Below are positions 5,830-12,320 of a stretch of DNA of 13,235 bases, piece by piece. The first letter of the stretch is position 1; every line of letters begins with the position of its first letter. Position numbers and translations under genes: made by a program. The notes beneath the pieces are model-generated. The model had not been told where the DNA came from. It made no database searches and saw only the letters and a program-made list of their open reading frames with translations. This DNA comes from DASSKF01 sp035690725 (GTDB taxonomy: Bacteria > Actinomycetota > Actinomycetes > Actinomycetales > Dermatophilaceae): the NCBI GenBank assembly GCA_035690725.1, contig DASSKF010000245.1, positions 1 through 13,235 on the forward strand. Direction: 5' to 3'.

Positions 5830-6699
5830 ATGGACGCATTCCTCCAGTACCTCGTGCAGGGCCTGGCCGCCGGCAGCTTCTACGCCCTGTCGGCCCTCGG
5901 CCTCGCCATCATCTTCGGGGTGCTCGGCGTCGTGAACTTCGCCCACGGTGCCTTCTACATGCTCGGGGCCGTGGCCACCGCCGTGCTGCTGAACACCCTG
6001 CACCTGAGCCTGTGGTGGGCGCTGCTGCTGGTCCCGGTCCTGATGTTCCTCTTCGGCATCGTGGTCGAACGGCTGCTGGTGCAGTGGCTGCTCGGCCTGG
6101 ACCAGCTCTACAACTTCCTGCTCACGTTCGGCCTCACCCTGGTGCTCGTCGAGCTGGTCAAGCTCCGGTATGGCGTGTCCGGCCTGCCGTACCACCGTCC
6201 CGACCTGCTGGGCGGCCGGATCGGCGTGTTCGGGATCTCGCTGCCCACCTACCAGCTGTTCGTCCTCGGGCTCTCCCTCGTGGTCTGCCTGCTGGTGTGG
6301 CTGCTGATGACGCGCACCCGGGTCGGCATGATCGTGCGCGCCTCGACCGAGAAGTCCGACCTCACCCGCGCGCTCGGGATCAACGTCGGCCGTTGGGTGA
6401 CACCGGTGTTCGGCTTCGGCGTCGCACTCGCGGGACTCGCAGGGGTGCTCGCCGCCCCGATGCGCGCGATCACCGCCGACATGGGCAGCAACTTCATCAT
6501 CATCCTGTTCGCGGTCGTCGTGATCGGCGGACTGGGCTCGATCGTCGGGGCCGTCGCCGCCGGGTTCCTCGTCGGCCTCGTCGAGGCGTTCGGCCAGGCC
6601 TACGCGCCGACCTACGCGCAGATCCTGATCTTCGTGCTCATGGCCGTCGTGGTGCTGCTGCGCCCCGGCGGACTGTTCGGACGGGAGGAGACGGCATGA
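5830..6699 (+). CDS. HAAT-family ABC importer permease (LivH-type)
   Basis: This 289-residue polytopic membrane protein has about eight hydrophobic segments. The LivH signature VNFAHGAFYMLGA lies near residues 35-47. The cytoplasmic coupling loop that contacts an ATPase is about 168-190 (VRASTEKSDLTRALGINVGR). The C-terminal segment ends in VVLLRPGGLFGREE, usual for this family. The ATG at 5830 follows GGGAAAGGAAG (5818-5828). It is expected to form the translocation channel with the next gene's product. Start and stop overlap that gene by 4 bases (ATGA), which fits equal production of the two permeases. Confidence 0.92.
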   Translation: MDAFLQYLVQGLAAGSFYALSALGLAIIFGVLGVVNFAHGAFYMLGAVATAVLLNTLHLSLWWALLLVPVLMFLFGIVVERLLVQWLLGLDQLYNFLLTFGLTLVLVELVKLRYGVSGLPYHRPDLLGGRIGVFGISLPTYQLFVLGLSLVVCLLVWLLMTRTRVGMIVRASTEKSDLTRALGINVGRWVTPVFGFGVALAGLAGVLAAPMRAITADMGSNFIIILFAVVVIGGLGSIVGAVAAGFLVGLVEAFGQAYAPTYAQILIFVLMAVVVLLRPGGLFGREETA

Positions 6700-7703
6700 G
6701 CCACCCCGGCATGAGCCGCTGGATCCTGCTCGCGATCGGGCTGGTCGTCGCCCTGGTGCTCCCGTGGGTGGTCTACCCGCCGGTCGCCATCGACATCGCC
6801 GCCTGGGCGCTGTTCGCCGTCGCGCTGGACATCCTGCTCGGCTTCACCGGGCTGCTGTCCTTCGGCCACGCCGCGTTCTGGGGCAGCTCGGCCTACGTCA
6901 CCGGCTTGGTCGCCATCCACCTCGGCGTCCCGTTCCCGCTGGCGATCCTGGCCGGCGCGCTCTTCGCGATGCTGCTGGCGCTGCCCATCGGCTACCTGTC
7001 GGTTCGCCGCTCGGGCATCTACTTCGCCATGGTCACCCTGGCGTTCAGCCAGATGGTGTTCTTCGTCGCCTACCAGTGGAACAGCCTCACCGGCGGCGAG
7101 AACGGCCTACAGGGCGTGCCCAAGTCCTTCTTCGGCATCGAGCTGGTCGAGACCGAGGCGTTCTACTTCTACTACGCGGCCATCCCGATCATCGGCCTCG
7201 GCATGTGGGCCGCCTGGCGGATCGTGCACTCGCCGTTCGGCCGGGTCCTGGTCGCCGTGCGCGACAACGCTCCCCGCGCCCGGGCCCTCGGCTACGACGT
7301 GGAGAAGTACAAGGTGATGTCCTTCGTGCTCTCCGCCGGCCTGGCCGGGCTCGCCGGCGGCGTCTTCGCCATCGGCCACGGCTTCGTCGCGCTCCCCGCG
7401 GTCAGCTGGACCACCTCCGGCGAGGTCGTGCTGATCACCGTGCTCGGTGGCATCGGCACGCTGTGGGGCGGGATCGTCGGCGCGTTCATCATCGTCGTGC
7501 TCGGCGACCAGCTCGCCTCGTCCGGCTTCGAGGGCATCAACCTCATCACCGGCAGCGTCTTCGTGCTGGTCGTCCTGCTCTTCCGCCGCGGGGTGTGGGG
7601 CACCGCCCGGCACCTGTGGCTGGGACGACAGGCTCGGCATACCCCCGGTGCGGTGGAGGCGGTCGAGGAGCCCGAGGAGTCGAGGACGCGCGTGCGACGC
7701 TGA
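6696..7703 (+). CDS. HAAT-family ABC importer permease (LivM-type)
   Basis: This 335-residue membrane protein is the second channel subunit. The LivM signature GFTGLLSFGHAAFWGSSAY lies at 49-67. The coupling loop SPFGRVLVAVRDNAPRARAL spans about 179-198. Later segments include VLGGIGTLWGGIVGAF. The hydrophilic C-terminus (about 305-335) is rich in Arg and Glu. The ATG at 6696 overlaps the stop of the LivH-type gene and has GGGAGGAG (6683-6690) 5 bases upstream. It is the last gene of the operon. The next gene, hepT-like, is convergent. Confidence 0.92.
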   Translation: MSHPGMSRWILLAIGLVVALVLPWVVYPPVAIDIAAWALFAVALDILLGFTGLLSFGHAAFWGSSAYVTGLVAIHLGVPFPLAILAGALFAMLLALPIGYLSVRRSGIYFAMVTLAFSQMVFFVAYQWNSLTGGENGLQGVPKSFFGIELVETEAFYFYYAAIPIIGLGMWAAWRIVHSPFGRVLVAVRDNAPRARALGYDVEKYKVMSFVLSAGLAGLAGGVFAIGHGFVALPAVSWTTSGEVVLITVLGGIGTLWGGIVGAFIIVVLGDQLASSGFEGINLITGSVFVLVVLLFRRGVWGTARHLWLGRQARHTPGAVEAVEEPEESRTRVRR

Positions 7704-7733
7704 TTTTGCTCGCGACGCCGGGTTCAGCGTTGC
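7694..7733 (+). terminator. Possible terminator of the ABC importer operon
   Basis: GCGACGCTGA (7694-7703) pairs with TCAGCGTTGC (7724-7733) over 10 bp including one G-T wobble, with a 20-base loop. The stem overlaps the livM-type stop codon. There is no T-run after it, so it is a weak candidate. Confidence 0.3.
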
Positions 7734-7793
7734 CGTTCCCATGACCGCGCGGCGGTCGATCAGTCGTCTGCAGGTTGCTAGCTGCGCACGAGG

Positions 7794-8117
7794 TCAGGTG
7801 GCAGCGAGCTCGCCTTTGATCGTTCGGACTATGTCTGGAACATCGATTTCAATCGTCTTCCGCACGATGCTGGAGTCCACCAGCAAATAGCCGTGAGCAA
7901 TGCGGTTACGCATCCCCGACATGAACGGCCAGCTGTCCCCGAACAGACGGGTCCGCACGTCCGGGTCGAGTCGAGCAAGCACCTCGACGCCGGCGGAGAG
8001 TCTCATGCAGATGGCGTCGATCACCAGCTGGTCCAGGTCTTCGCCGCCGGCGTACTCACCAACCAACTCCAGGTGGACGAGTGCCTCGCGCAACAACTCC
8101 TGGGACGACCGACTCAC
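7794..8117 (-). CDS. HepT-like ribonuclease toxin (DUF86)
   Basis: This 107-residue helical protein carries the HepT motif RX4HXY as R70-NRIA-H75-G-Y77, inside the family-typical stretch MRNRIAHGYLLVD. HepT toxins are RNases that damage cellular RNA. In studied pairs the MntA partner adds AMP units to the motif's tyrosine and so inactivates the toxin. The GTG start overlaps the stop of the MntA-like gene by 4 bases (GTGA, 8114-8117), and no strong ribosome site is seen, so translation is probably coupled to the antitoxin. The protein is near the lower end of the family's length but shows all key residues. It lies between unrelated metabolic operons, as expected for a mobile toxin-antitoxin pair. 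Confidence 0.87.
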   Translation of the reverse strand: MSRSSQELLREALVHLELVGEYAGGEDLDQLVIDAICMRLSAGVEVLARLDPDVRTRLFGDSWPFMSGMRNRIAHGYLLVDSSIVRKTIEIDVPDIVRTIKGELAAT

Positions 8118-8584
8118 AATGCCGCCGCTTCGGACATGACCCGGTCACGAAGGTCGGGCCGAAGCGCCGACTCGGGCACGAGGTCGACCGGCACGCCCAG
8201 CAGTTCCGTCAGTCGCTGCTCCAAACGGCCCAACTGCATCAGGCTGAGCGGCTCCGTCATCACGAACAGCAGATCCACGTCGGAGTCGGTGTGGTCCTCG
8301 CCCGTGGCGACCGATCCGAAGACCCGTACCCGCGTGCCGCCAGCTTCTGCCACGAGTTGTCGGATCTCGTCGGCGTTTCGGCGCACATTGCGTGCCAACG
8401 GTGAGGTGCCGTGGAAGCGCAACAGTCGCGACACCTCCGGCTGACTACGTCCGATCTGCCGGGCGATCTGGGTCTGTGTCATACCCCCTGCTGCAGCCCT
8501 CCTGACAGCGCGAACGAGCTCGGCACGGGCCTGCGTCGTGACCTCATCAGTGTGGCGCGCCACGTCCGCCAACTCGGTCGTCAT
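8114..8584 (-). CDS. MntA-like nucleotidyltransferase antitoxin with N-terminal helix-turn-helix
   Basis: This 156-residue protein has two parts. Residues 33-58 (GGMTQTQIARQIGRSQPEVS at 33-52) form a helix-turn-helix. Residues 70-156 form a minimal nucleotidyltransferase with the motif GSX10DXD (G90, S91, D102, D104) and a third acidic residue D134 in VPVDLVP. Such enzymes AMPylate HepT-type toxins. The helix-turn-helix suggests that this one also binds DNA, possibly its own promoter. The ATG at 8584 was chosen because the A+T-rich promoter-like patch lies immediately upstream; a GTG at 8617 would add 11 residues. It is the first gene of the pair, 53 bases downstream of the PucR-type gene on the same strand. 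Confidence 0.87.
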   Translation of the reverse strand: MTTELADVARHTDEVTTQARAELVRAVRRAAAGGMTQTQIARQIGRSQPEVSRLLRFHGTSPLARNVRRNADEIRQLVAEAGGTRVRVFGSVATGEDHTDSDVDLLFVMTEPLSLMQLGRLEQRLTELLGVPVDLVPESALRPDLRDRVMSEAAAL

Positions 8585-8592
8585 GGAGCCAA

Positions 8593-8610
8593 TATAGCAA
8601 TAGTTATAGG
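8593..8610 (-). promoter_or_regulatory. Promoter/operator candidate of the mntA-hepT pair
   Basis: An A+T-rich patch with three ATAG units spaced exactly 6 bases apart on the plus strand (8594, 8600, 8606). On the minus strand it offers TATATT and TATAAC as -10 elements; TATATT ends 8 bases before the first base of the ATG, so the message could be nearly leaderless. The phased units could be a site for the antitoxin's helix-turn-helix. Confidence 0.4.
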
Positions 8611-8637
8611 GGGTCACTCACTGGAGCCCGACGGTGA

Positions 8638-10512
8638 CTACCGCACGAGCCGGTGGAGCCGGAGCGCGAGCTGCACCTCGAGCTCGCGCTCCGGCTCCTG
8701 CCACTGCTCGCCGAGCAGCCGGGAGACCCGCTCCAGCCGCTGGGTGACCGTGTTGACGTGCACGTGCAGGTCGGTCGCGGTGCGGCTGAGGTTGCCGCCG
8801 TGGCGGAAGTACGCCTCCAGCGTGCCGACGAGCTTGGTGCGGCGCTTGGTGTCGTAGTCCAGGACCGGCCCGATCGCTGCGCGCACGAACGCGCCGACGT
8901 CCTTGCCGGCGCCGAGCAGCAGCCCCACGAACCCGAGGTCGTCGCTGGTGGCCACCTCGCCGGTGCGGCCGAGCGCGAGCATCGCGTCGAGGCACTGCGC
9001 GGCCTGGTCGTGGGCGGCGAGGATCGCGGCCGGGCCACCCGAGGCGGGGCCGGCCGCGCCTGCGGTGAGCCGCCGGTTGCCGAGCGGCCGCAGCCCATCG
9101 AGCAGCACGGTCGCCGCCTCGCGCGGGCTGAGGCCGGGCAGGATCGCGACCAGCCGGCCGTCGTGCGGCGCCGCGAACCCGCCCCGCGTTCCGGCGAGGT
9201 ATGCCGCAGCCTGGGCCGTCCGCGTCCGGTCGCCGACCAGCTCGGTCGCCACGACGGCGTGCGGCCGGTCCAGGTCCGCGCCGAGGATGCGGGCGCGCTC
9301 GCGCAGGCCGGCGGGGTCGCGGTCGGTGCCGGTGAGCAGGTCCTCGAGCAGCTCGCCGCGCACCCGGGCCTCGGCCTCGGCGACGCCGCGGCGGAAGAGC
9401 AGCAGCAACGCGGTGACCAGCGCCGAGCGCTCGAGGATCTGCCGGTCGGCCTGGTCGAGGTGGGCGGCCCGGCGCAGCAGGAGCGCCCCGAACTGGTCGT
9501 CGCCGGCGACGACCGGCGTCGCGAAGAAGCCGGGCCCGTCGGCGCTGCGGCTGCGCCCGAGCGCGCGCCGGGCGGCGCTCAGCTCCTCGTCGGAGGGCCG
9601 GGTTGCCTCGTCGGTGGAGGCGATCACCGCGCCGCTGGGGTCGGTGACGACGACCTCGCCGCCGAGGACCGCGCGGACCTCGTGGACCACGTCGTCGACC
9701 CCGCCGCCGCGCAGCACGATCCGGGTGAGCCGGTCGTGGGCGTCGGCGGCGCGCTCCACGCTGGCGGTGCGCTGGCGCAGCAGCCCGCTGGCCGACTCGA
9801 GCTGGTTCAGCGCGAGCTGGGTCTCGGCGAGCAGCCGGGTGTTGTCGATGGCGATCGCGGCGTGGGCGGCGAGTGACACCAGCAGCGCGACCGCCTCCTG
9901 GCCGAACGGCTGGCGCTCCCGGTTCGCGGCATAGAGGACGCCGATGACCTGCTTGCCCAGCAGCAGCGGCACACCGAGGATCGCGTTCAGCCCCTCGTCG
10001 GCCACCGCGCCGTCGATCGTGTCGGTGTGGTCGAAGCGCTCGTCGCGGAAGTAGTCGGCGGAGGCGTACGGCGTCGCGGTCTGGGCGACGAGGCCACCGA
10101 GGCCGGCGCCCATCGGCAGTCGGACCGCCTTGAACGACGGGGCGATGATGCCCTCGGTCACCCGCATGTAGGTGTCGCCGTGCTCCTCGTCGTTCAGCGA
10201 GAGGTAGGCGACGTCGCTGTGCAGCAGCAGCCGCGCGCGGTGCACGATCGCCCGCAGCATGTCGTCGACGTCATTGAGCGCGGCGAGGTCGCTGGCGGTC
10301 TCGAACAGGGCGGACAGCTCCGCCTCGCGCCGCCGGCGGCCCTCGAGCACCTCGCGCACCTGCAGGGCGAGCACCTTGGCGCGCTGCAGTTCGTGCAGCG
10401 CGTCGGCGTCGGCGCCGGAGGCACGCGCCGCGACGAGCGGCCCCTCGAACTCGATCGGGGCGGCGTCGCGAGCGAGCAGCTCGAGGAACTCCAGGCCGGG
10501 CACCCGGGTCAT
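8638..10512 (-). CDS. GAF and PucR-type helix-turn-helix transcriptional regulator
   Basis: This 624-residue cytosolic regulator begins with a helical N-terminus (1-78). A GAF sensor domain follows at about 79-227, including LPMGAGLGGLVAQ and ILGVPLLLGKQVIGVLY, and then a coiled linker (228-260). A second sensor-like region covers about 260-370, with VVVTDPSGAVIAST. The C-terminal PucR/CdaR-type helix-turn-helix lies at about 565-605 (YFRHGGNLSRTATDLHVHVN). It lies 14 bases after the bdhA stop and is probably cotranscribed, which suggests it controls 3-hydroxybutyrate use. The ATG at 10512 has no clear ribosome site. A GTG at 10527 that shares its G with the bdhA TAG stop would add 5 residues. 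A perfect inverted repeat spans its last codons. Confidence 0.87.
   Translation of the reverse strand: MTRVPGLEFLELLARDAAPIEFEGPLVAARASGADADALHELQRAKVLALQVREVLEGRRRREAELSALFETASDLAALNDVDDMLRAIVHRARLLLHSDVAYLSLNDEEHGDTYMRVTEGIIAPSFKAVRLPMGAGLGGLVAQTATPYASADYFRDERFDHTDTIDGAVADEGLNAILGVPLLLGKQVIGVLYAANRERQPFGQEAVALLVSLAAHAAIAIDNTRLLAETQLALNQLESASGLLRQRTASVERAADAHDRLTRIVLRGGGVDDVVHEVRAVLGGEVVVTDPSGAVIASTDEATRPSDEELSAARRALGRSRSADGPGFFATPVVAGDDQFGALLLRRAAHLDQADRQILERSALVTALLLLFRRGVAEAEARVRGELLEDLLTGTDRDPAGLRERARILGADLDRPHAVVATELVGDRTRTAQAAAYLAGTRGGFAAPHDGRLVAILPGLSPREAATVLLDGLRPLGNRRLTAGAAGPASGGPAAILAAHDQAAQCLDAMLALGRTGEVATSDDLGFVGLLLGAGKDVGAFVRAAIGPVLDYDTKRRTKLVGTLEAYFRHGGNLSRTATDLHVHVNTVTQRLERVSRLLGEQWQEPERELEVQLALRLHRLVR
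8655..8698 (-). terminator. Perfect 18-bp inverted repeat in the 3' end of the regulator gene
   Basis: Arms 8655-8672 and 8681-8698 (starting GGAGCCGGAGCG on the plus strand) are perfect complements with an 8-base spacer, inside the coding sequence and ending 14 bases before the stop codon. Such a stem would strongly fold the mRNA end and may terminate or stabilise the transcript before mntA. It has no T-run. Confidence 0.5.
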
Positions 10513-10526
10513 TCTGGACGATGGCA

Positions 10527-11300
10527 CTACTGCGCCGACCACCCGCCGTCGATGACCAGGTCCGTGCCGGTGACGAACCCCGCGTCCGCCGAGCACAGGT
10601 AGGCCACCGCGGCGGCGACCTCCTCCGGCTCGATCAGCCGCTTGATGGCCGGGCGGGTGAGCATCACCTCCGACAGCACCTGGTCCTCGGAGATCCCGTG
10701 GGCGACGGCCTGGTCGGCGACCTGCTTCTCCACCAGCGGCGTGCGCACGTAGGCAGGGTTCACGCAGTTGCTGGTCACGCCGTGCTCGGCGCCCTCGAGG
10801 GAGAGCACCTTCGACAGCCCCTCGAGGCCGTGCTTGGCGGTGACGTAGGCGCCCTTGAACGCGCTCGCTCGCAGGCCGTGGGCGCTCGAGACGTGCACCA
10901 GCCGGCCCCAGCCCCGCGCGTACATGTGGGGGAGCGCCGCCCGCGAGAGCAGGAACGGCGCCTCCAGCATCACCCGCAGGATGAGGGCGAGCCGGTCCGG
11001 CGGGAACTCGTGCACCGGCGCCACGTGCTGGACCCCCGCGTTGTTCACAAGGATGTCGGCCTCGAGCCGGAGCTCGGCCAGCCGGTCCGTGTCCGCCAGG
11101 TCGACCACCCACGCCTCGCCGCCCACGGCCTTGGCCACCCGCTGCGCCCCCTCGCTGTCGCGGTCGGCGACCACCACGTGCGCGCCCGCGTCGGCGAGGC
11201 GCGCGGCGACCGCCGCGCCGATGCCGCTCGCACCGCCGGTGACCACCGCCCGCTTGCCGCTGAGGTCCGGGGAGGTCGCGGCGCGGTCGGTGGCGTCCAT
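10527..11300 (-). CDS. bdhA: 3-hydroxybutyrate dehydrogenase
   Basis: This 257-residue NAD-dependent short-chain dehydrogenase interconverts D-3-hydroxybutyrate and acetoacetate, as in breakdown of polyhydroxybutyrate or ketone bodies. Cofactor motif TGGASGIG (21-28), D46 after the second strand (NAD preference), NNAG (86-89) and catalytic S139, Y152, K156 are present. The carboxylate-binding residues known from the Pseudomonas fragi enzyme (Gln94, His144, Lys152, Gln196) appear here as Q91, H141, K149 and Q193, all shifted by the same three positions. The stretch HGLRASAFKGAYVTAKHGLE is typical of this enzyme. The ATG at 11300 has only a poor ribosome site but a -10-like TAGGTT 8 bases upstream, so the message may be leaderless. 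The GAF/PucR-type regulator gene follows after 14 bases. Confidence 0.93.
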   Translation of the reverse strand: MDATDRAATSPDLSGKRAVVTGGASGIGAAVAARLADAGAHVVVADRDSEGAQRVAKAVGGEAWVVDLADTDRLAELRLEADILVNNAGVQHVAPVHEFPPDRLALILRVMLEAPFLLSRAALPHMYARGWGRLVHVSSAHGLRASAFKGAYVTAKHGLEGLSKVLSLEGAEHGVTSNCVNPAYVRTPLVEKQVADQAVAHGISEDQVLSEVMLTRPAIKRLIEPEEVAAAVAYLCSADAGFVTGTDLVIDGGWSAQ

Positions 11301-11308
11301 GATCCGAC

Positions 11309-11314
11309 AACCTA
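11309..11314 (-). promoter_or_regulatory. Candidate -10 element giving a leaderless bdhA message
   Basis: TAGGTT on the minus strand matches the TANNNT form of actinobacterial -10 elements. It ends 8 bases before the ATG, so transcription would begin at or next to the start codon. No good -35 element was found. Confidence 0.35.
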
Positions 11315-11347
11315 GGTGCGGTGCCGGGCCGCATCGATGGTGCTCAC

Positions 11348-11375
11348 CCACACAATTGGGGGCCCACTGGTGTGG
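11348..11375. promoter_or_regulatory. Operator-like inverted repeat upstream of bdhA
   Basis: CCACACAATTGG (11348-11359) and CCACTGGTGTGG (11364-11375) are inverted copies matching at 10 of 12 positions, with a 4-base spacer. The element lies about 50-75 bases upstream of the bdhA start, a usual place for an activator site. The GAF/PucR-type regulator is the obvious candidate ligand. Confidence 0.45.
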
Positions 11376-11389
11376 CGGACGCACGCTGA

Positions 11390-11420
11390 CCCGACCGGAC
11401 CCACCCTCACCCGACCGGAC
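11390..11420 (+). repeat. Short direct repeat next to the 22-bp palindrome
   Basis: CCCGACCGGAC occurs at 11390-11400 and 11410-11420, a 20-base period. Most of the second copy is the outer part of the left arm of the large inverted repeat, and its complement recurs in the right arm. Confidence 0.7.
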
Positions 11421-11484
11421 ACGCGTTGCGCGAGCCCTTCCGGGCGATTTGTGCGAGGTCGGTCGCGCAACGCGTGTCCGGTCG
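11412..11484 (-). terminator. Perfect 22-bp inverted repeat, possible terminator of the polyol operon
   Basis: Arms 11412-11433 and 11463-11484 are perfect complements (outer part CGACCGGACACGCG) around a 29-base loop that itself holds GCCC-TTCC-GGGC (11434-11445). It lies 62 bases after the stop of the leftward SDR gene. There is no T-run, so it may be a terminator, an RNA stability element or a dispersed palindromic repeat. Confidence 0.5.
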
Positions 11485-11546
11485 CATGGTGTTCGGCCGC
11501 CGGCCGGGCTTCGCGCGCTGCACGTGCTCCTGGTCGGGGCGACGTG

Positions 11547-12320
11547 TCAGAACAGGGTGTAGCCGCCGTCGATCGTGACCACGGAGCCGGTCATGAAGCT
11601 CGACGCGTCGGACGCGAGGTAGACGACCGTCGGGGCAATCTCCTCCGGGACGGCATACCGCTGCATCGGCGCGTCCTCGATCCAGCGCTGCCGGAACCGG
11701 GGCTCGTCCACCGGCGCCATCTCCGTCTTGACGTAGCCGGGCGCCACCGCGTTGACCCGGATCCCGAGCGGGGCCCACTCCGCCGCGAGCGACTTGGTCA
11801 GCTGGTGGACCGCGGCCTTGGAGGCGTTGTAGGCCGGCTGCCACTGCGGGCGGTTGACGATGTCCGCCGAGATCGACCCGACGTTGACGATGACGCCGCC
11901 GCCGTGGTCGGCGAAGTGTTGCCCGGCCGCCCGGCTGACCCGCCACAGGCCGTGCACGTTGACCTCGAAGACGTCCTCCCACTCCTCGTCCGGCACCTCC
12001 AGCGCCGGCCGGTGGTGGCAGGTGCCGGCATTGTTGACCACGACGTCGAGCCGCCCGGTGGCCTCGGTGGCGGCCTCGACCGCGCGGGTCACCGACGATC
12101 CGTCGGCCACATCGAGCGGTATGCCGACCACGCGCCGGCCGGTCTCCGTCGCCAGCTCGTCGGCCACCTTGCGGCAGGCACTCCCGTCGCGGGCGCCGAT
12201 CACCACGTCGGCGCCCGCCTGGGCCAGCGCGCGGGAGAAGGCCAGGCCCAGTCCGCGGTAGCCGCCCGTGACCAGCGCGGTCCGGCCGTCCAGCCGGAAG
12301 GTGGAGAGGACGTCGCTCAT
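11547..12320 (-). CDS. Short-chain dehydrogenase, probably polyol/sugar-alcohol type
   Basis: This 257-residue oxidoreductase has cofactor motif TGGYRGLG (18-25), NNAG (96-99), a catalytic serine at 149-151 (GSIS), Y164 and K168 in YNASK, and the ending TIDGGYTLF. The region around AVHQLTKSLAAEWAPLGIRV and VAPGYVKTEM resembles the gluconate 5-dehydrogenase, galactitol and arabinitol dehydrogenase group. R44 after the second strand leaves NAD or NADP open. Its ATG overlaps the stop of the zinc dehydrogenase gene by 4 bases (ATGA, 12317-12320). The two enzymes are therefore made together and may act in one sugar-alcohol or sugar-acid pathway. The exact substrate cannot be named. Confidence 0.85.
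   Translation of the reverse strand: MSDVLSTFRLDGRTALVTGGYRGLGLAFSRALAQAGADVVIGARDGSACRKVADELATETGRRVVGIPLDVADGSSVTRAVEAATEATGRLDVVVNNAGTCHHRPALEVPDEEWEDVFEVNVHGLWRVSRAAGQHFADHGGGVIVNVGSISADIVNRPQWQPAYNASKAAVHQLTKSLAAEWAPLGIRVNAVAPGYVKTEMAPVDEPRFRQRWIEDAPMQRYAVPEEIAPTVVYLASDASSFMTGSVVTIDGGYTLF

Noticed and set aside
5781..5830. ATG at 5781 as start of a larger permease protein
   Set aside because: It lies in the intercistronic hairpin, has no ribosome site and is in a different frame from the permease starting at 5830.
4304..5839. A 511-codon leftward frame opposite the binding-protein gene
   Set aside because: It is Val/Leu/Gly-rich antisense of the binding-protein gene, which has a lipobox, ribosome site and family motifs.
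8653..9934. Long rightward frames (over 300 codons) opposite the regulator gene
   Set aside because: Low-complexity Arg/Ala/Glu or Ser-rich translations without ribosome sites, as expected opposite a G+C-rich gene.
8638..11334. An 898-codon leftward frame that would fuse the regulator to upstream sequence
   Set aside because: The upstream third is an out-of-frame reading of bdhA, whose own frame has all catalytic and binding residues. The regulator starts at about 10512.
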